NCBI GenBank assembly: GCA_010909165.1
Contig: MU008158.1
Location: 1,327,478-1,391,477, forward strand
From: Anthoceros angustus
Taxonomy: Eukaryota; Streptophyta; Anthocerotopsida; Anthocerotales; Anthocerotaceae
Reading direction: 5' to 3'
DNA: 64,000 nt
In this document: positions 43,073 to 54,920 of the stretch, one piece after another
Position numbering within the stretch: position 1 is the first letter of the stretch
Layout: every line of letters starts with the position of its first letter
Notes under the pieces: model-generated
Told to the model about the DNA's origin: nothing
Databases searched by the model: none
The model's input: the letters and a program-made list of their open reading frames with translations, nothing else
Made by a program: the position numbers and the translations under genes

Positions 43073-44599
43073 ATGGCCTCTGCACGTTCTCGAGCTCGCA
43101 GGCGGCCCCCTGCCAGTAGCGACGAGGAGGATGAAGAGGAATACCAAGTAGCGGCCCAACAACATTCTGGAGACGTCTCAGGAAAGCAGAGCAACAGCGG
43201 CAGCGGCGGGCTGGTCCCTTCCAAATCCACGGTTTATGTCAGCAATCTTGATTTCACTCTTACCAACAGCGACATCCACACCATCTTCAGCACCTGCGGC
43301 AAAATTGGCAAGTAGGTGTTTCTGCAGACGTTGCTTGTGGTCTCTGGATGTGGGACTGTTGCAGGGCTTATGTACGGGTTGTTTCTTCGGTCGCACCCTC
43401 TGCAAGCTTGAGGGATTTCGATTCACCGAACAACGACGGTTTGCTGCTAGGGTGACAGTCATGAAAGACAGAAAATCGAGGCAGAGTAAAGGCGTTGCCT
43501 TCATCCTTTATCTTGCCAGAGAGGATGCTCAAAATGCGGTGCGTTACCACCCCAATTTTGTGCATATTCAGTCGGATCCGACTGGGTTCGAGTTAGCTTC
43601 GAAGAAAGCAGGAGAAGGTTAACATCTCTTTGCTGGTTATGGTTGTCAGGTGCAAGTGATGAATGGGAAGGTTCTGAACAAGCGGACCTTGAAGGTGTCC
43701 ATCGCTGCTGACAATGGCCGGGCAAGGGAATTCATAAGACGACGTGTATGTGCTCATACTATCTCTTGCTCGGAGACCTACCTCTTTTGCTGTGGGTACT
43801 TTGGGCTTGGTACTGTGAAGGCGGTATTATCAATTTCACTTTGTGTGATACTCTCGTGTGACAGGTTTACAAGGATAAAAGTAGGTGCTATGAATGTGGG
43901 CAAGAGGGGCACCTATCTTACGAGTGCCCCAAAAATCAGGTACATCTTCCTCGAAGTTTGCGAGTCTTGTAGGAGGTGCTGGGTATCAACAGAATAGCAC
44001 ACATCACACAGTATTTAGTTTGGTGATGTGCTATTGGTATATTAGCTAGGAGCCAGAGAGCGGCCAATCCCTAAGAAGAGACGAAAAGGACAGTATGGTC
44101 CGGATGATGGAGGTGGAAGGAAGGAGCACGATGAAAGGTTCATTCCGCTACTCACTTTCCTGTGATCATATCCTAGGTTTCAGTACCGTACTTCAGTAGG
44201 ACGTGACAGTTTTGTGGTGTCTTAGTGAGGATGAAGAAGTTGATGAGGCACAGTTTGAAGCGGATGACTGGGCTTCGGTCGTGGCACCACGGTATGCTTC
44301 AGAATGTTTCCGTTTTTCTGAGTCGGTACACCCACTTCGACTTGAGTGTCTCCGATCTGATTGTGCTGCGCTCTGTTCTTGTGAGAAGTGGTGCTCTTGG
44401 GTTTGGAGACTCAGTAGGAGCTCGAAAAGACCAAAAGCAGGTGAAGACTTTGAAGGTGAGATGATCCTAATGCAAGCAAGACGTCCTTTGTGTTGTAGCT
44501 CTTTGACTTCATTAGTGCTGTTCCTGAGGAGGTTGCTTTGTACTGCAGGGACCCAAGAGACGATCAGGATACTTTAGTGATGAAAGTGACGAAGAATGA
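43073..44599 (+). CDS. U11/U12 snRNP 31 kDa protein (ZCRB1/MADP1 homologue)
   Basis: Eight exons, 253 aa: 43073-43311, 43451-43538, 43650-43745, 43865-43939, 44046-44137, 44226-44291, 44386-44440, 44549-44599. Residues ~52-140 are an RRM (RNP2 VYVSNL, RNP1 KGVAFILYL). A CCHC knuckle follows, [14 protein letters not shown], then [15 protein letters not shown], an acidic tract ending EADDWASVV and the C-terminus YFSDESDEE. This order is diagnostic of the U11/U12-31K subunit of the minor spliceosome, which removes U12-type introns in the nucleus. The donor after exon 5 (AAAG/GTTCAT) and the position of exon 7 are the weakest joins; both are fixed by frame and by the conserved acidic end. Confidence 0.9.
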
Positions 44600-45127
44600 C
44601 GAAGTGATGTCTCTTCACGCTGTTGCCATGAACAGCCAAGATACAAGGATGCCTGAATTCAGCTCCTCACAAAAGCTATGCGTGCCGTGCCGGCGGAGCA
44701 CTCCAAGCGCAATGACCAGGTAAAGATTTTGCTGTGTGCGTGTTTTGCTTGCCGTGCCTTCTCCCTGCTTGCAACCGTTGATTGGAGTCCTTGGTACTCT
44801 CAGATCGCGGTGGGGGGCTTTATGCGAATCCTGCTTCAGAGTAGCCGAAGCATTATCGGCCAGTATCCAGCAATGGTCATAACCGTTTAGCCAAGTAGAC
44901 TAAACTGTTTCCGGCCAAGCAATAGCAAATGCAAAGTCCTCGTAAAACTTGATTCCTTGGTGCAGCAGCGCCTACCTCGATCGGTGGAAGTTGGAACTAG
45001 ACTTCTGATCCCAAAATTTCCGGCAGTTTGAGAACAGTCATATTTGCCACCATTTTAAGTCCTAATATATGGGCTCAGATGCTTTCTCTTACAAGCTTGC
45101 GGTGGTGGCCACTGGGTACGAGCTCCA
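44600..45127. other. Spacer between U11/U12-31K and the small PPR gene
   Basis: Same-strand neighbours separated by 528 bases. It must contain the 3'UTR of the first and promoter of the second. Nothing else recognised. Confidence 0.45.
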
Positions 45128-46021
45128 ATGGCTGCTACCATTCCATGCGCGCAGCTGCGGCTCCTCTGCGCTGGTAAATCCCTCCCGCTTGGAAGTACTT
45201 CTCCTTTTGGCCGGCGTTCACGAACCACATTCTCCCAGAGTGTGTTTGAAGCACCGGGTCTTGCTATGCAGAGGAGTCAGGTGCCGTGGGTACAGGTTCA
45301 GGACCTAACATTGCAGGGGTCGGATCGTCGTAACCACTTCAGAAGGAGAAAGGCGCACGCCCTGGTGAATCACATAACCCTAGGGCTTGGCAGGGAGGGA
45401 CACGGGGGAGGGTGGAGTTCTGAGGGCCTCGCAGATGGAGAAGAGGACGAAGACCAGACGGCTAGACCCGGATCTCCTGGTTGTGCTGTAGATGAAGAGA
45501 GACGCATGTTGATAGCAACGTCCCGGAAGTTACAAACGCTGGCAAAAGCAGGGGCAGTAATCGAAGTTCGAGAGGTGGCCGAGGAGATCGCCGCTCTGGA
45601 GGAACAAGGTGTACATGTGGATGCCAGGTTGGTGACGGACCTTATCAATGCTTATATGGCGTGTGGGAAAATGGAGCTTGCTTTGCATACGTTCGACAAG
45701 TACTTTCAACCCGGCAATTTACAGGCTGATGAGGTGGTGATGAGAGTCCTGGTAAGGGGGCTTGGTTCTGCCACCCCACCAGCTTGGGCTACTATTTCTT
45801 CACTGCTCAGCAAAGTGAAGAAGGAGCATGGGATTGACCCTCCGTTAGCCGTGTATAACGAGATGTTACTGATCTGCGCCAAAACTAACGCCGTTGACAA
45901 GGGCAAGCAGATTGTTCAAGAGATGGTACGAAAAGGTTTAGAGCCCGACTTCCACACTCTCAACGTTGTGAAACACAGGAAGATTCTCCGCTCACACATT
46001 AAGAAAATCTTCCAGTTGTAG
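45128..46021 (+). CDS. Small P-class pentatricopeptide repeat protein, probably plastid-targeted
   Basis: Single exon, 297 aa, ATG at 45128. The first ~45 residues are rich in S, R, T and A with few acids (LPLGSTSPFGRRSRTTFSQS), typical of a chloroplast transit peptide. After a Gly/Glu linker come PPR-like helices: LVTDLINAYMACGKMELALHTF at ~175-196, DEVVMRVLVRGLG, then LAVYNEMLLICAKTNAVDKGKQIV and an MVRKGLEPDFHTLN turn. The tail HRKILRSHIKKIF resembles short THA8/EMB-like P-class PPR proteins that act on organelle RNA. No editing domain is present. Which orthologue it is cannot be decided from motifs alone. It converges on the BAG6-like gene, whose stop is 323 bases away. Confidence 0.75.
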   Translation: MAATIPCAQLRLLCAGKSLPLGSTSPFGRRSRTTFSQSVFEAPGLAMQRSQVPWVQVQDLTLQGSDRRNHFRRRKAHALVNHITLGLGREGHGGGWSSEGLADGEEDEDQTARPGSPGCAVDEERRMLIATSRKLQTLAKAGAVIEVREVAEEIAALEEQGVHVDARLVTDLINAYMACGKMELALHTFDKYFQPGNLQADEVVMRVLVRGLGSATPPAWATISSLLSKVKKEHGIDPPLAVYNEMLLICAKTNAVDKGKQIVQEMVRKGLEPDFHTLNVVKHRKILRSHIKKIFQL

Positions 46022-46344
46022 AGGCTATTAGATACCTCATCCTAGAACTACAATTACACAAGTCATTTACGTGTCTTGAGCAGCAGTTGACCGCGAGCAG
46101 CGCAGATTAGACCATAATTCAGCAAATGCTGCCAAGCAAACTTTCACACATGCTCGGCCAAATCAAAGACTACGCAGGGAGCGCGGCAAGCACCAGAAGG
46201 GCTTGAAGAAGACAATTGGAAAACTGAATTGTGCACCGGTAAGTCATCTACATGTCATAGAGGACACACAGCAAGACAGGTACATTCAGAAGAGCTGTAA
46301 CTGCTACAGGTGACCCTATACCTCCTCACGAAAGCCGTAACCAG

Positions 46345-49300
46345 TCATTGTCGCTCTCCAAGAGGCTTCTTGACCGCCTTCGACTGCTTGAGGACTCGAA
46401 CCGCATTCGGGAATCGGGAGCCATCGCCAAAATCGGGGTCTGCTGCCACCCGTGCAGCAAGGTCATGGGATAGCACAGCCATGTATGCCTGCCAGACGCA
46501 GGATGCACCCATCCATCACCATACCCATACAAAATATGCCACTTGCAATGCTTCACGCACCCCAATATGCGTCCATCCCAGTTGGAAACACGGACATGCT
46601 CAATGCCGAATCAGAGCATCAGCTGCTATACATGAGATTAGCTCCGACCACTCACCTCTGCAAGCCCTTCTGTGCTCACCACATGCTGGACAAGCTCTGA
46701 CGCATGGAGCTCATTAGCTGAGCCCGTATTCTCCGATGAAAGAGCAGCCGCATTTTCAGCCATGCTCCTCAAAATGTCTTCGGGAGGTTCTCCTTTCTCC
46801 AATTTCTGTGCTGTTCCTTCCAAACCGGTCTGCAAAGCCATGAATAATGAGCAACAGTCTCAACTTGAAAATGCAGAGCCATGTATCAGATGTTGACAAC
46901 TGTGTACCACAAAACGAGTGAGTACACTTGTATTTGCACAAATGCGATCTTCAACAACTCCCACAACGGATAACAAATTTGCAAACAACACAAAATAGCT
47001 CTGATATGATAAAAAAGTCTTTGATCCACCTTTTGTCGTTTAGCAACAGGCGACCCACGAGCATAAACATCACTGAAAGGTCTCTGTGAAGGCATTGACT
47101 GCTGATGGTTGAAATCAGCCGCTAGAGTTTCGGTCCAGGAAGGCACTTCCTCCTGCAACAGCACAACAAGCAAAAACTTTAGAATTCCACTAATATTTGC
47201 TACATGATAGATGAGACATTTTCACAGTTGTCGACACATTTCCAGGATTGAAGAGCCAGCAAAACAGCACCAATCCCCACTCAGCAAGAGACAGGGGCAA
47301 CAGGAACTGGCCTGCGTCAGGGCATCCTTCCATCTCTTTGATCCATCTGGATCTTGGCACAAGTGAGACTCCCCACTCTGAATGCCTGCCTCTGAAATTG
47401 CTCCAGCTCCAGAAGCCTGGTGGGCTGTCCCATCTGTAGTTCTTCCACTGCCCAGCATTTGCGAGACAACTGGTATGACTTGATGTAGCATTGCACCCAA
47501 GTCAAGACCACCTTGACTTTCACGGTCCAGCCGGCTTGGTAAACCCTCTTCCATACCCACCTCATCACCCATGCCTGCCATAACCTGACGGACGATATTT
47601 CCCATAAGAGGACTCCCCATGAGTTGACTCATGATGCCACCAAGCCCTGCAGCAGCATTTCCATCAGCTGATCTAAACAGATCACTTATTGCTGGGTTAG
47701 ACATCAACGGTGCCATAATCTCGCTTCCTCCACTCTGCGTAACACCACGACCACCAAGAAGTGGAAGCAGACCTGCAAACTGCTGCCCCATGGAGTGCTC
47801 AGAAGCATTTTCTTCTGGCCTGCTCTCAGATCTGTCAAGCTGTGACATAAAATTCTGCAGCACATTTGGACCTCCTTGTCCCATCGAACCAGCCTGCGAT
47901 ACAGCTCTGCCTGCATTCCCATCTCCAGCTGGTAGACGCCGAGAGCGTCTTCGAGGCTGCAAGGACACTCTGAGTTAAGATCTATCTTCAAGTAAAGCTG
48001 CATTGAGTCCGACCAGGTTGTCCATAACAAACTCACCCTTGAAGGAAGAGGTTGAAGAACACCAAGTCCCAACCCAACAGGAGGTGCATGATCACCCTCT
48101 TCAGCAGTAGAACCTTTCCCACTATCCTCAATCTGCACCTCTTGTGTACCCTGTGCCACTGGTACAGCCTCTGATGGGCCAGGTTGGTTCTCACTTGTCA
48201 ATGACGAAACACCACCACTGAGATCACTTTTTTGATCCACATCAATATCCATCCCTTCACCTGTCCCAGTGGTTGCGGGTGGCTCTGACAACGGTGCCCC
48301 ATGGGAACTGGCCAGATGGGGGTTGTGCTGTTGGGACTCGTAGTGGCCTGCTTGTCCTCCATCATGGGCATCTACAATTGCGGAATTGTGCTGGTTATCT
48401 CTACCCTCTTGCTGATTGACCTGCACAAAATTAACATCACATCACTACCAGCACAAAGACTGCACTGAATCTCTCAGGCCTTTAGCTTTGATTACTAAAA
48501 CTTCACCTCATGTGCTGGTTCAACAGTTCTGTTTAAACATTTACAGGCAAGAGAAAGGAGAAAAACAGCCCACTTTTCGTGGGGCAATCGATGTTGTGAA
48601 AGCAACTACTAAACGAAGAAACGAATGAACCTGACCATGAAAGACATACTACTTCCATCAGTTCCCTCATTCACAGGAACAGTGAAAACCTGGTCAGTCT
48701 GCTGACGAGAGGCAGATTGGTTATTTTGGTAAGCTTCCATTATCTGCTGCAAGAGTGGACCCACTGATCCCATAAACGAGGTAACCCCAATGCCAGGTGT
48801 TCCAGCACCAGGATTTCTGTCACCACCATCAGCATCAGATGTTGCTCTGCCTGATGAAACGCCAACAGGTACACTGTTAGCAGTTGAAGCAGCTTGCCCA
48901 ACACCAGTACCTGTGCCTAGAAACACAAGCAAAGAATTAAAAGACCTGCACAGGACATACTAGGTACATGGCACTGCAATCACGCAGACCTTTACACAAC
49001 ATACCTATCCTAATGTCTGCTGAGCCAGATGCACCCTGCTGAGAACCCTGCAAATTTTGTCCTCTTGAAGCTGGGGCTTGCTGGATTCGGAACTCTCCAT
49101 TTCCAGAGGGACCAAGAGAAAATGAAATTCCATCAGGGTGAGACAGACCCTGACCGCTCAAGCCCTGAACATGGATTTGGGCTCGGTACGTCGGCTGAGA
49201 GATTGAAGTAAGATGCTCTGGCTGAACGGTTGCAGTAGAATCCAGTGGTGGTGCCACCCCCGACACATTTGCTGTGTTGGCCCCCAAAGGTGAAGGTCTC

Positions 49301-52300
49301 ACTGGGAGCTGTGAATTAGGATCACGTAACCTCGTAGCAATTGGATGGTGCATCAAGATGGTGCTTTCTGGGGCAACACGAGCAGGTGGATGCGTTGATC
49401 CTGAGGCAGAGGCCGGCTGAGCAGTAGTTGTGTTGTTCTGTCTTCCCCTCACTGGCAACACACGTACTGACCTGGAGTCATCAAAAGTCATGAAGGCTCC
49501 TTGATAGTGACCTACACCTCCTCCGGTTGAAGCCTGTGCAGCCTGATCTGTTCTCTGCTCTGCCACAGCCCTGTCAATCAGCTGCCGCATACTGAGGGTC
49601 TCCTCTGTTCCAGGGGCCCGAAAACCAACAGGTTCCGCATTTCCACTTTGACCTCCACTCGCAGAATCCACACGCTCAAAAATTTGCCTCATGTGTCTCA
49701 TGGTAAGACTTGGAGCACCAGATGTATTTCCAGCTGAAGTGCGTGAAGCTGGCTGCTGCTGGGAAGAAGGGGAAGGGGAAGAAGAGGGAGATGCAGGGGG
49801 CAGCCCAAAGTCACTTGTATGTATATGAATGTCAATACTTCTGGGACCTAAACTGCCTCCCGGTGAAGGAACAAAGACACCGCCATTTGGCTGAGCTGTG
49901 CCAATTGGCACAGCACCCAATGACCCACCCGTGTGGAACGCTAGAGGAGGCTGCAGCAAGCATTTCGACTACGTAAGCGCTTTCTATGTAGGCCCAGTTT
50001 GTCATAAATGAACCGGTCGGTTATTGGCATGAATTCCATAGCATGCAGGACCACATGCATTTGAAAATATGAATACTGCATTTCACATGACAAGAGAGGG
50101 CTTCGAGACAACTACTTTTGGGCACGTCTTAGATTTCATGGGTAACTTATTACCTGAATCATCATTGGATTTGGCCCGGTCGGTGAAATGAAAACAGCAG
50201 GTCCAGCATTCACAACTGACTCAGCCTGTGGAAATCCAGAAGGAATCACAGTCAAAGCATGGCCACCAACACATATGATGCAAAAATGGTACATTCAAGG
50301 CACTGACTTACAGGAGATTGACCCATGCGTAAATTCTGGGTGGTCCGACCAAGCTCCAAAAGCAAAGCTCCGAGTTGTTGAATCATATTGCCATCGCGAA
50401 GAGCAGCAGCTTGTACTTCAGCTCTTGCACCAACATCAGTAATGGAAGGCTCATTTTCCAATTGCCCTGCAAGCCTCTACAATGAGAGTATCTATATAAG
50501 TAGACAGGCGATTAAAAGTTCATGAAGTAAAACCCTATCATTGCTGATTGGAGACAAATAACAACTTCTACTAATTGAGTAACCCACCGAAAGGGCAGTG
50601 CCAGCACCACCACTCAATAGACCTTGCACACGCCGTACAAGACCACCCAGAGCAGCTGGAGTTGGCAGGCGTCTACTCAAAGTTTGAGGGCCTGGTGTGC
50701 TTGAATGCTCTTGAACATCACCATTAAGAGGCACAGTACTTGACGTACTCGGCTGAGCAGAGTGCACAGCCAAGCTAGGAGGACCAGGGGCCGGATATGA
50801 CCCGGAAGTTGGGGTGTTTTCCACAGGGTGCTGTAACTGTGGGGGATTTCCTCCAGAAGTCATGGCCTCTGTATGAAAGACAGTGAGATATTGAAATACA
50901 AAAATCAAAAGCTAATCTTCAAGCCTTCGAACTTGTGCAAATGGCAGAGAAGGTAATGTATAGACTTACCGTTTGAAGCAAATCCTTGCTCCAGGCGATC
51001 CAAGTACTGAGACATGGTTGTCAAAGCGTCAGGTATAACCTGAAAACGCAATTTCAGGGTAATGGAACAAAGTTCAAGGTGAATGGCCTTAAGAGCACAA
51101 TGACAATCAGAATAGCGGCATTCAGCAAAACTTCAGCAGGGTATTGGAGTCTGAAGGATGAGGATTATTTATTAAGGTATGCAATCAAGGGGCAGTCAGG
51201 GGGATCATCAGGCTACTGAGGGACATGGGTAGCATGTTAGAACACACCATGGGCTGAGCAAATGTGCTCCTCGAAGGACCAGATGCTCCAGACAGGCTCC
51301 CTATAGCTGAAGGGCTAAATAAAGCATCGATTTGCAATTCCAAATCAGTGTGCAGAGGATGCTCCAGTAAATCAGTCGCAGCACCTGCTGCTGATAAGCC
51401 ATCTATTCTTGCTTGTCCATGTGATGCAGCAGGCTGCTGTGCACGTGCAGGAAGTAAACCCTGATGCAATTTTGTACATTTGTAGATGCAGGTGCTAGCA
51501 GGGTAGTTGGGTACAAGAGCAGACAAGGCGACACAATGAAACTCATTAATCAAAGTATCACAAGTAAATACTTACCGCCGTGACACCAGCAGTATTAACT
51601 CCTAGGCCTCCAGGAACTCCATGGCCAAGCCCTACAGTGCTGAGCACAGCCGAAATTATCTGTTCACAAAAATGGACGGACTAGTTATGGCCTAGCTTAG
51701 GCTCATTACTGTGCTAGGGAACCAACTGAACTAAATATCATTTCAACAGGTGGAGGTCCTAAATTTCACTCTTACCATACCGGAGCCCCAACTACACTTC
51801 ACAAACTTTCTGTCCCCACCCTCAGCACACGATTTGCTTCTGATACAGCTAGCATCTTACCCTGTTGAGATCAGGCATTGCACCTTCTCCACCGTCTGGG
51901 ATGTTAATTGTCCCCATTAGGACGCTGTGAGAGACATGACCCCCTCTGTTCTGCTGTGAAACCGTAGGTCCATCTGACATTCCTCCCCCATCTGCAGCAT
52001 GACAACCCCGAAAAACATTAAGCTTCACTATACCAATAAGTTGAATGAAGTCTGCATGCTGCTCCAAATCACTGAAAATGGCATGCATCCCACCTTCCGT
52101 GCCACCGCTTGCTCCAGCAGTTGCCGTGGGCTGCTGTGGAGGTCTAGCGACCAAGTGCAGCGTATGTCCATCTTCCACATCTGACTGTTGGTTAAGAAAA
52201 TTCAACCACACCACCTTGCACTCTCCCAAACGCCCCATACTTTCTCACCCACAATCCCCTTTGCACACAACCACCTGAAAGCTTGAGAATGGATACTGTA

Positions 52301-52888
52301 AGAAGACAACAACTGATCGTCCTTCAGAACCTTCCCACGACAAATGAGTCGCTGGCTCGGTACCGCCACCCCGACCAAGGCGGCAAGCTGTTCCTTCAGA
52401 GCCGGAATAGGCATCTGCAATTCCACATCAAACACAGAGTGAAGCGAGGATGAAAGAGACTTACTTCCCACGAGGAGTACAGCAGGCACAACGGCACAGG
52501 CCGTAATCCATGCCATTCTCTCTAAGTACACTTGCAGCCCCGTTCAGGCCCTCAAGGCGCAGCTGAACCAACTGGGCATCAGTCCACGCAAAGGCACCCC
52601 ATGCAAGGACTTGGGGTCCCAAGGAATCAAGATCACATGCAGCGCTGATGCACAAGCGCAGAAGGAATGCCCAGGACAGTTGCCGGCGCTAAGGGGGCAA
52701 CGCTAATGCACATGGAGACAAATGACCATACTCGCAACCATTCCCGTGCTCATTTCCTACTGGAATCCGGGTGCCGCACTTACATCTCTGTCTACCCGCA
52801 TTGTGTACGTTTGCGCATCCAGAGTCTTAATTTTGATCTCAACGGAGGATCCGCCATCGCTGCTCTCCCCTGGGTTGCCCGTCTCCAT
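46345..52888 (-). CDS. BAG6/Scythe-like ubiquitin-domain protein, 1340 aa
   Basis: Seventeen exons, closing in frame: 52784-52888, 52297-52414, 52094-52180, 51861-51991, 51576-51659, 51248-51460, 50970-51039, 50588-50868, 50312-50476, 50154-50225, 49005-49950, 48636-48916, 48037-48420, 47312-47956, 47030-47152, 46656-46829, 46345-46488. Residues ~16-85 are a ubiquitin-like domain (VEIKIKTLDAQTYTMRV, QRLICRGKVLKDDQLLSSY, VEDGHTLHLV). Next are DLNRIISAVLSTVGLG and VIPDALTTMSQYLDRLE, conserved in plant BAG6-like proteins. A long Pro/Ser/Gln-rich middle follows, then RPRRRSRRLP (~979-988), a helical MGxIMSQLMGSPLM region, AKRQK (~1231-1235) and an RFPNAVRVL end. Mammalian BAG6 is a chaperone for mislocalised and tail-anchored proteins; a protein-quality-control role is inferred. 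Intron 2 is U12-type; intron 14 appears to use a GC donor. Confidence 0.88.
47153..47311 (-). other. Probable GC-AG intron in the BAG6-like gene
   Basis: Exon 14 is open past WKDALTQ, and the next exon starts EEVPSW in phase 0. The only junction that keeps frame and the conserved WKDALT(P/Q)EEV run uses CAG/GCCAGT as donor. No phase-0 GT donor exists near it. Confidence 0.55.
52181..52296 (-). other. U12-type intron in the BAG6-like gene
   Basis: 116-base intron 2. The donor reads A/GTATCCATTC, matching the rigid U12 donor (A/G)TATCC. Near the 3' end is TTTTCTTAAC, one mismatch from the U12 branch consensus TTCCTTAAC, ending 10 bases before the CAG/AT acceptor. Using these sites gives the conserved ubiquitin-fold residue order SSYNVEDGH. 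Confidence 0.75.
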
Positions 52889-53625
52889 CCCAAGGGCTGG
52901 AATTCGCTTGTAAGATTGGCGCCGACAGGCAGCACACCGCAATTGCTGCCGGATCAACAGGAGGCGCCCGCCCTAAGTTGGCGGGGAAGCAGAGTGGAAA
53001 GGCAGACGGGAAGGATAGCGGCCCTGCAAGGCAGGGGATGGGGAAGGGGAAGGGGAAAGGAGGGGGGAGGGAAAGGAAGGGAAGAGAAAAGAAGAGGAGC
53101 GGAGTGGAGTGGAGAAGAAGCAGGAGAGGCCAAGCCAGGCGGAAGAAGTCGAGGCAGGTCGAGAGAGAAACCTGGCAGCGGAACTGAGATGGCAGCAGCA
53201 AATCTTTTCCAGGGGTAAAACTTACTCACTCACCGTCACCACTAGACTACCTTCATGTACACACCGCATGGTTACCTTGTTTCCACACCACACCTCTTTT
53301 CACCCATGGAGCCATATCTACATACCAACTTCGTCACATTTATTTCTAAAAGTTAATAAATATTTCATTTTAATATGTTAGATATCTAATAGCTACAGAC
53401 CCAATCAAAATCTCTAGAAGCTAAGATACAATTTCATTGGTAATTTTTACTAAGTTCTTTGATACCTATACCTTACTTTTAAGACCACGTGCGCAAGACT
53501 AGTGGCTTCTTCGGCACCGGTGGTAGGTAGGCCCTTCATCATCCCTGATCACGATATCCTTGGTGCAGTAGGTAGTTACGGGAAAGGCATTCGAGGGATT
53601 AGGACTTCCCTTTTTACTATTGGCC
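52889..53625. other. Upstream region of the BAG6-like gene
   Basis: First ~330 bases are GC- and purine-rich (GGGGAAGGGG runs at 53040-53080), probably 5'UTR/promoter. Beyond 53220 the sequence is AT-rich spacer. Confidence 0.4.
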
Positions 53626-53858
53626 CTTTTTGGGTTGTTCCTCCTTGGTCTTCAAGGGTAGATGGGATTCCCTATCTCGCCTATTAATAACGTCTACTCT
53701 TCACTTTTAAAGACTTAGTAATGTTAGAAGAGAAATTTAATACTTTTTGGGTTGTTCCTCCTTGGTCTTCAAGGGTAGATGGGATTCCCTATCTCGCCTA
53801 TTAATAACGTCTACTCTTCACTTTTAAGACTTAGTAATGTTAGAAGAGAAATTTAATA
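53626..53858. repeat. 117-bp tandem duplication
   Basis: CTTTTTGGGTTGTTCCTCC begins at 53626 and 53743; the copies are identical except for one missing A in the second. A weaker third relative (TTAGAAGAGAAATTAAATTA) lies near 53937. Confidence 0.9.
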
Positions 53859-54458
53859 CTTTCTCAACCATACTACGGTATATTTTTTGAGGAGGCATGC
53901 TTTTAATACCTATAAATTATTTTTAAGACTTAATAATATTAGAAGAGAAATTAAATTACTTTCTCAACTATACTATATTTCTTGAGGCGGCACGTTTTTA
54001 ATGTCAAGAAAATCCATGATCCATGAACATTTATCTCCTAACGAACAAGATAGCCGTGTGTGATTTCATAGTCACACAAAATGCATACAAGATTTTCTTT
54101 TCTTTTTCTTAATTAAGATCTCTTTGATAGCCGACCCCATTTATAAAGTGCTAGGGTCATTTACATATGGTTAAGTTCATTTGTTATGAGGACTTTTACA
54201 TAATTTGAACATTAATTGGTAAATGTATACAAGGTTCATGTAGAAATGTAAAATAAACTTGAGAATCTTCTATCACCGAAAAATGAAGAATTCATAAAAG
54301 AATAAGAGTGTTTTCGAATGATTCTGTAGGTATATTATTTAAATCCTTCTTTTGAAGTTAGTTTAACTACTCATATTACTTACATACTTTGAAAAAGATG
54401 ATGAATTATATGTAAAGGAGTACCTAATATGTTCGTGGCTAGAATAAGTTCTTAGAGT
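53859..54458. other. AT-rich spacer upstream of the Gnk2-like gene
   Basis: Very AT-rich with no coding content. It should include the promoter of the gene at 54459. Confidence 0.4.
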
Positions 54459-54920
54459 ATGAAGACGACATGTGTTCTTCTACATTTGTTAAGTACTTTC
54501 ATTTATTCATATGTTTGTCATGGACAGCTTCTTATTTCGACAGGTGACGGAACTGCTCCTAATACAACCAAAATATTTTCTAGTTGCAATTTGCTTGAAA
54601 GATTCTTCCCACCTGGATTTTCTTTGGGTTTTCAACTTAGTGGCTTGATTGCGGATGGGCTTATAGAGTACCCCCTTCGAATGCCATACATGCCAGTGTA
54701 TAGACAAGTTGGATCAGGAGAAATTTATTTTAGAGGTTTAGTTATGTGTTATCCAAGACCAAGGTCAATGGCTACAAAAAGACAATGTGAAATTTGTTTA
54801 ACAATAATTAAGGAAGAAGTTATGAGAGAATGTAATTATTCCAAAGAGGCAAATTATCTAGCTCAAGATTGTCATCTACAATATTCATACTTAGGACCAT
54901 TGAGTTGTTGGCTGCCATAA
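54459..54920 (+). CDS. Secreted Gnk2/DUF26 (stress-antifungal) domain protein
   Basis: Single exon, 153 aa. Residues 1-22 form a signal peptide (MKTTCVLLHLLSTFIYSYVC). The rest fits one Gnk2-homology domain: SSCN near the N-terminus, YFRGLVMCYP, then CEICL, a further C and AQDCHLQYSY at the end. In ginkbilobin-2 and cysteine-rich receptor kinases the central cysteines are spaced C-x8-C-x2-C. Here the first gap is 12 residues, so the loop is longer or another cysteine is used. Such apoplastic proteins bind mannose or inhibit fungi in known cases; function here is inferred. No kinase or membrane segment follows. The gene is isolated in very AT-rich DNA; a partial second domain was not found. 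Confidence 0.65.
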   Translation: MKTTCVLLHLLSTFIYSYVCHGQLLISTGDGTAPNTTKIFSSCNLLERFFPPGFSLGFQLSGLIADGLIEYPLRMPYMPVYRQVGSGEIYFRGLVMCYPRPRSMATKRQCEICLTIIKEEVMRECNYSKEANYLAQDCHLQYSYLGPLSCWLP

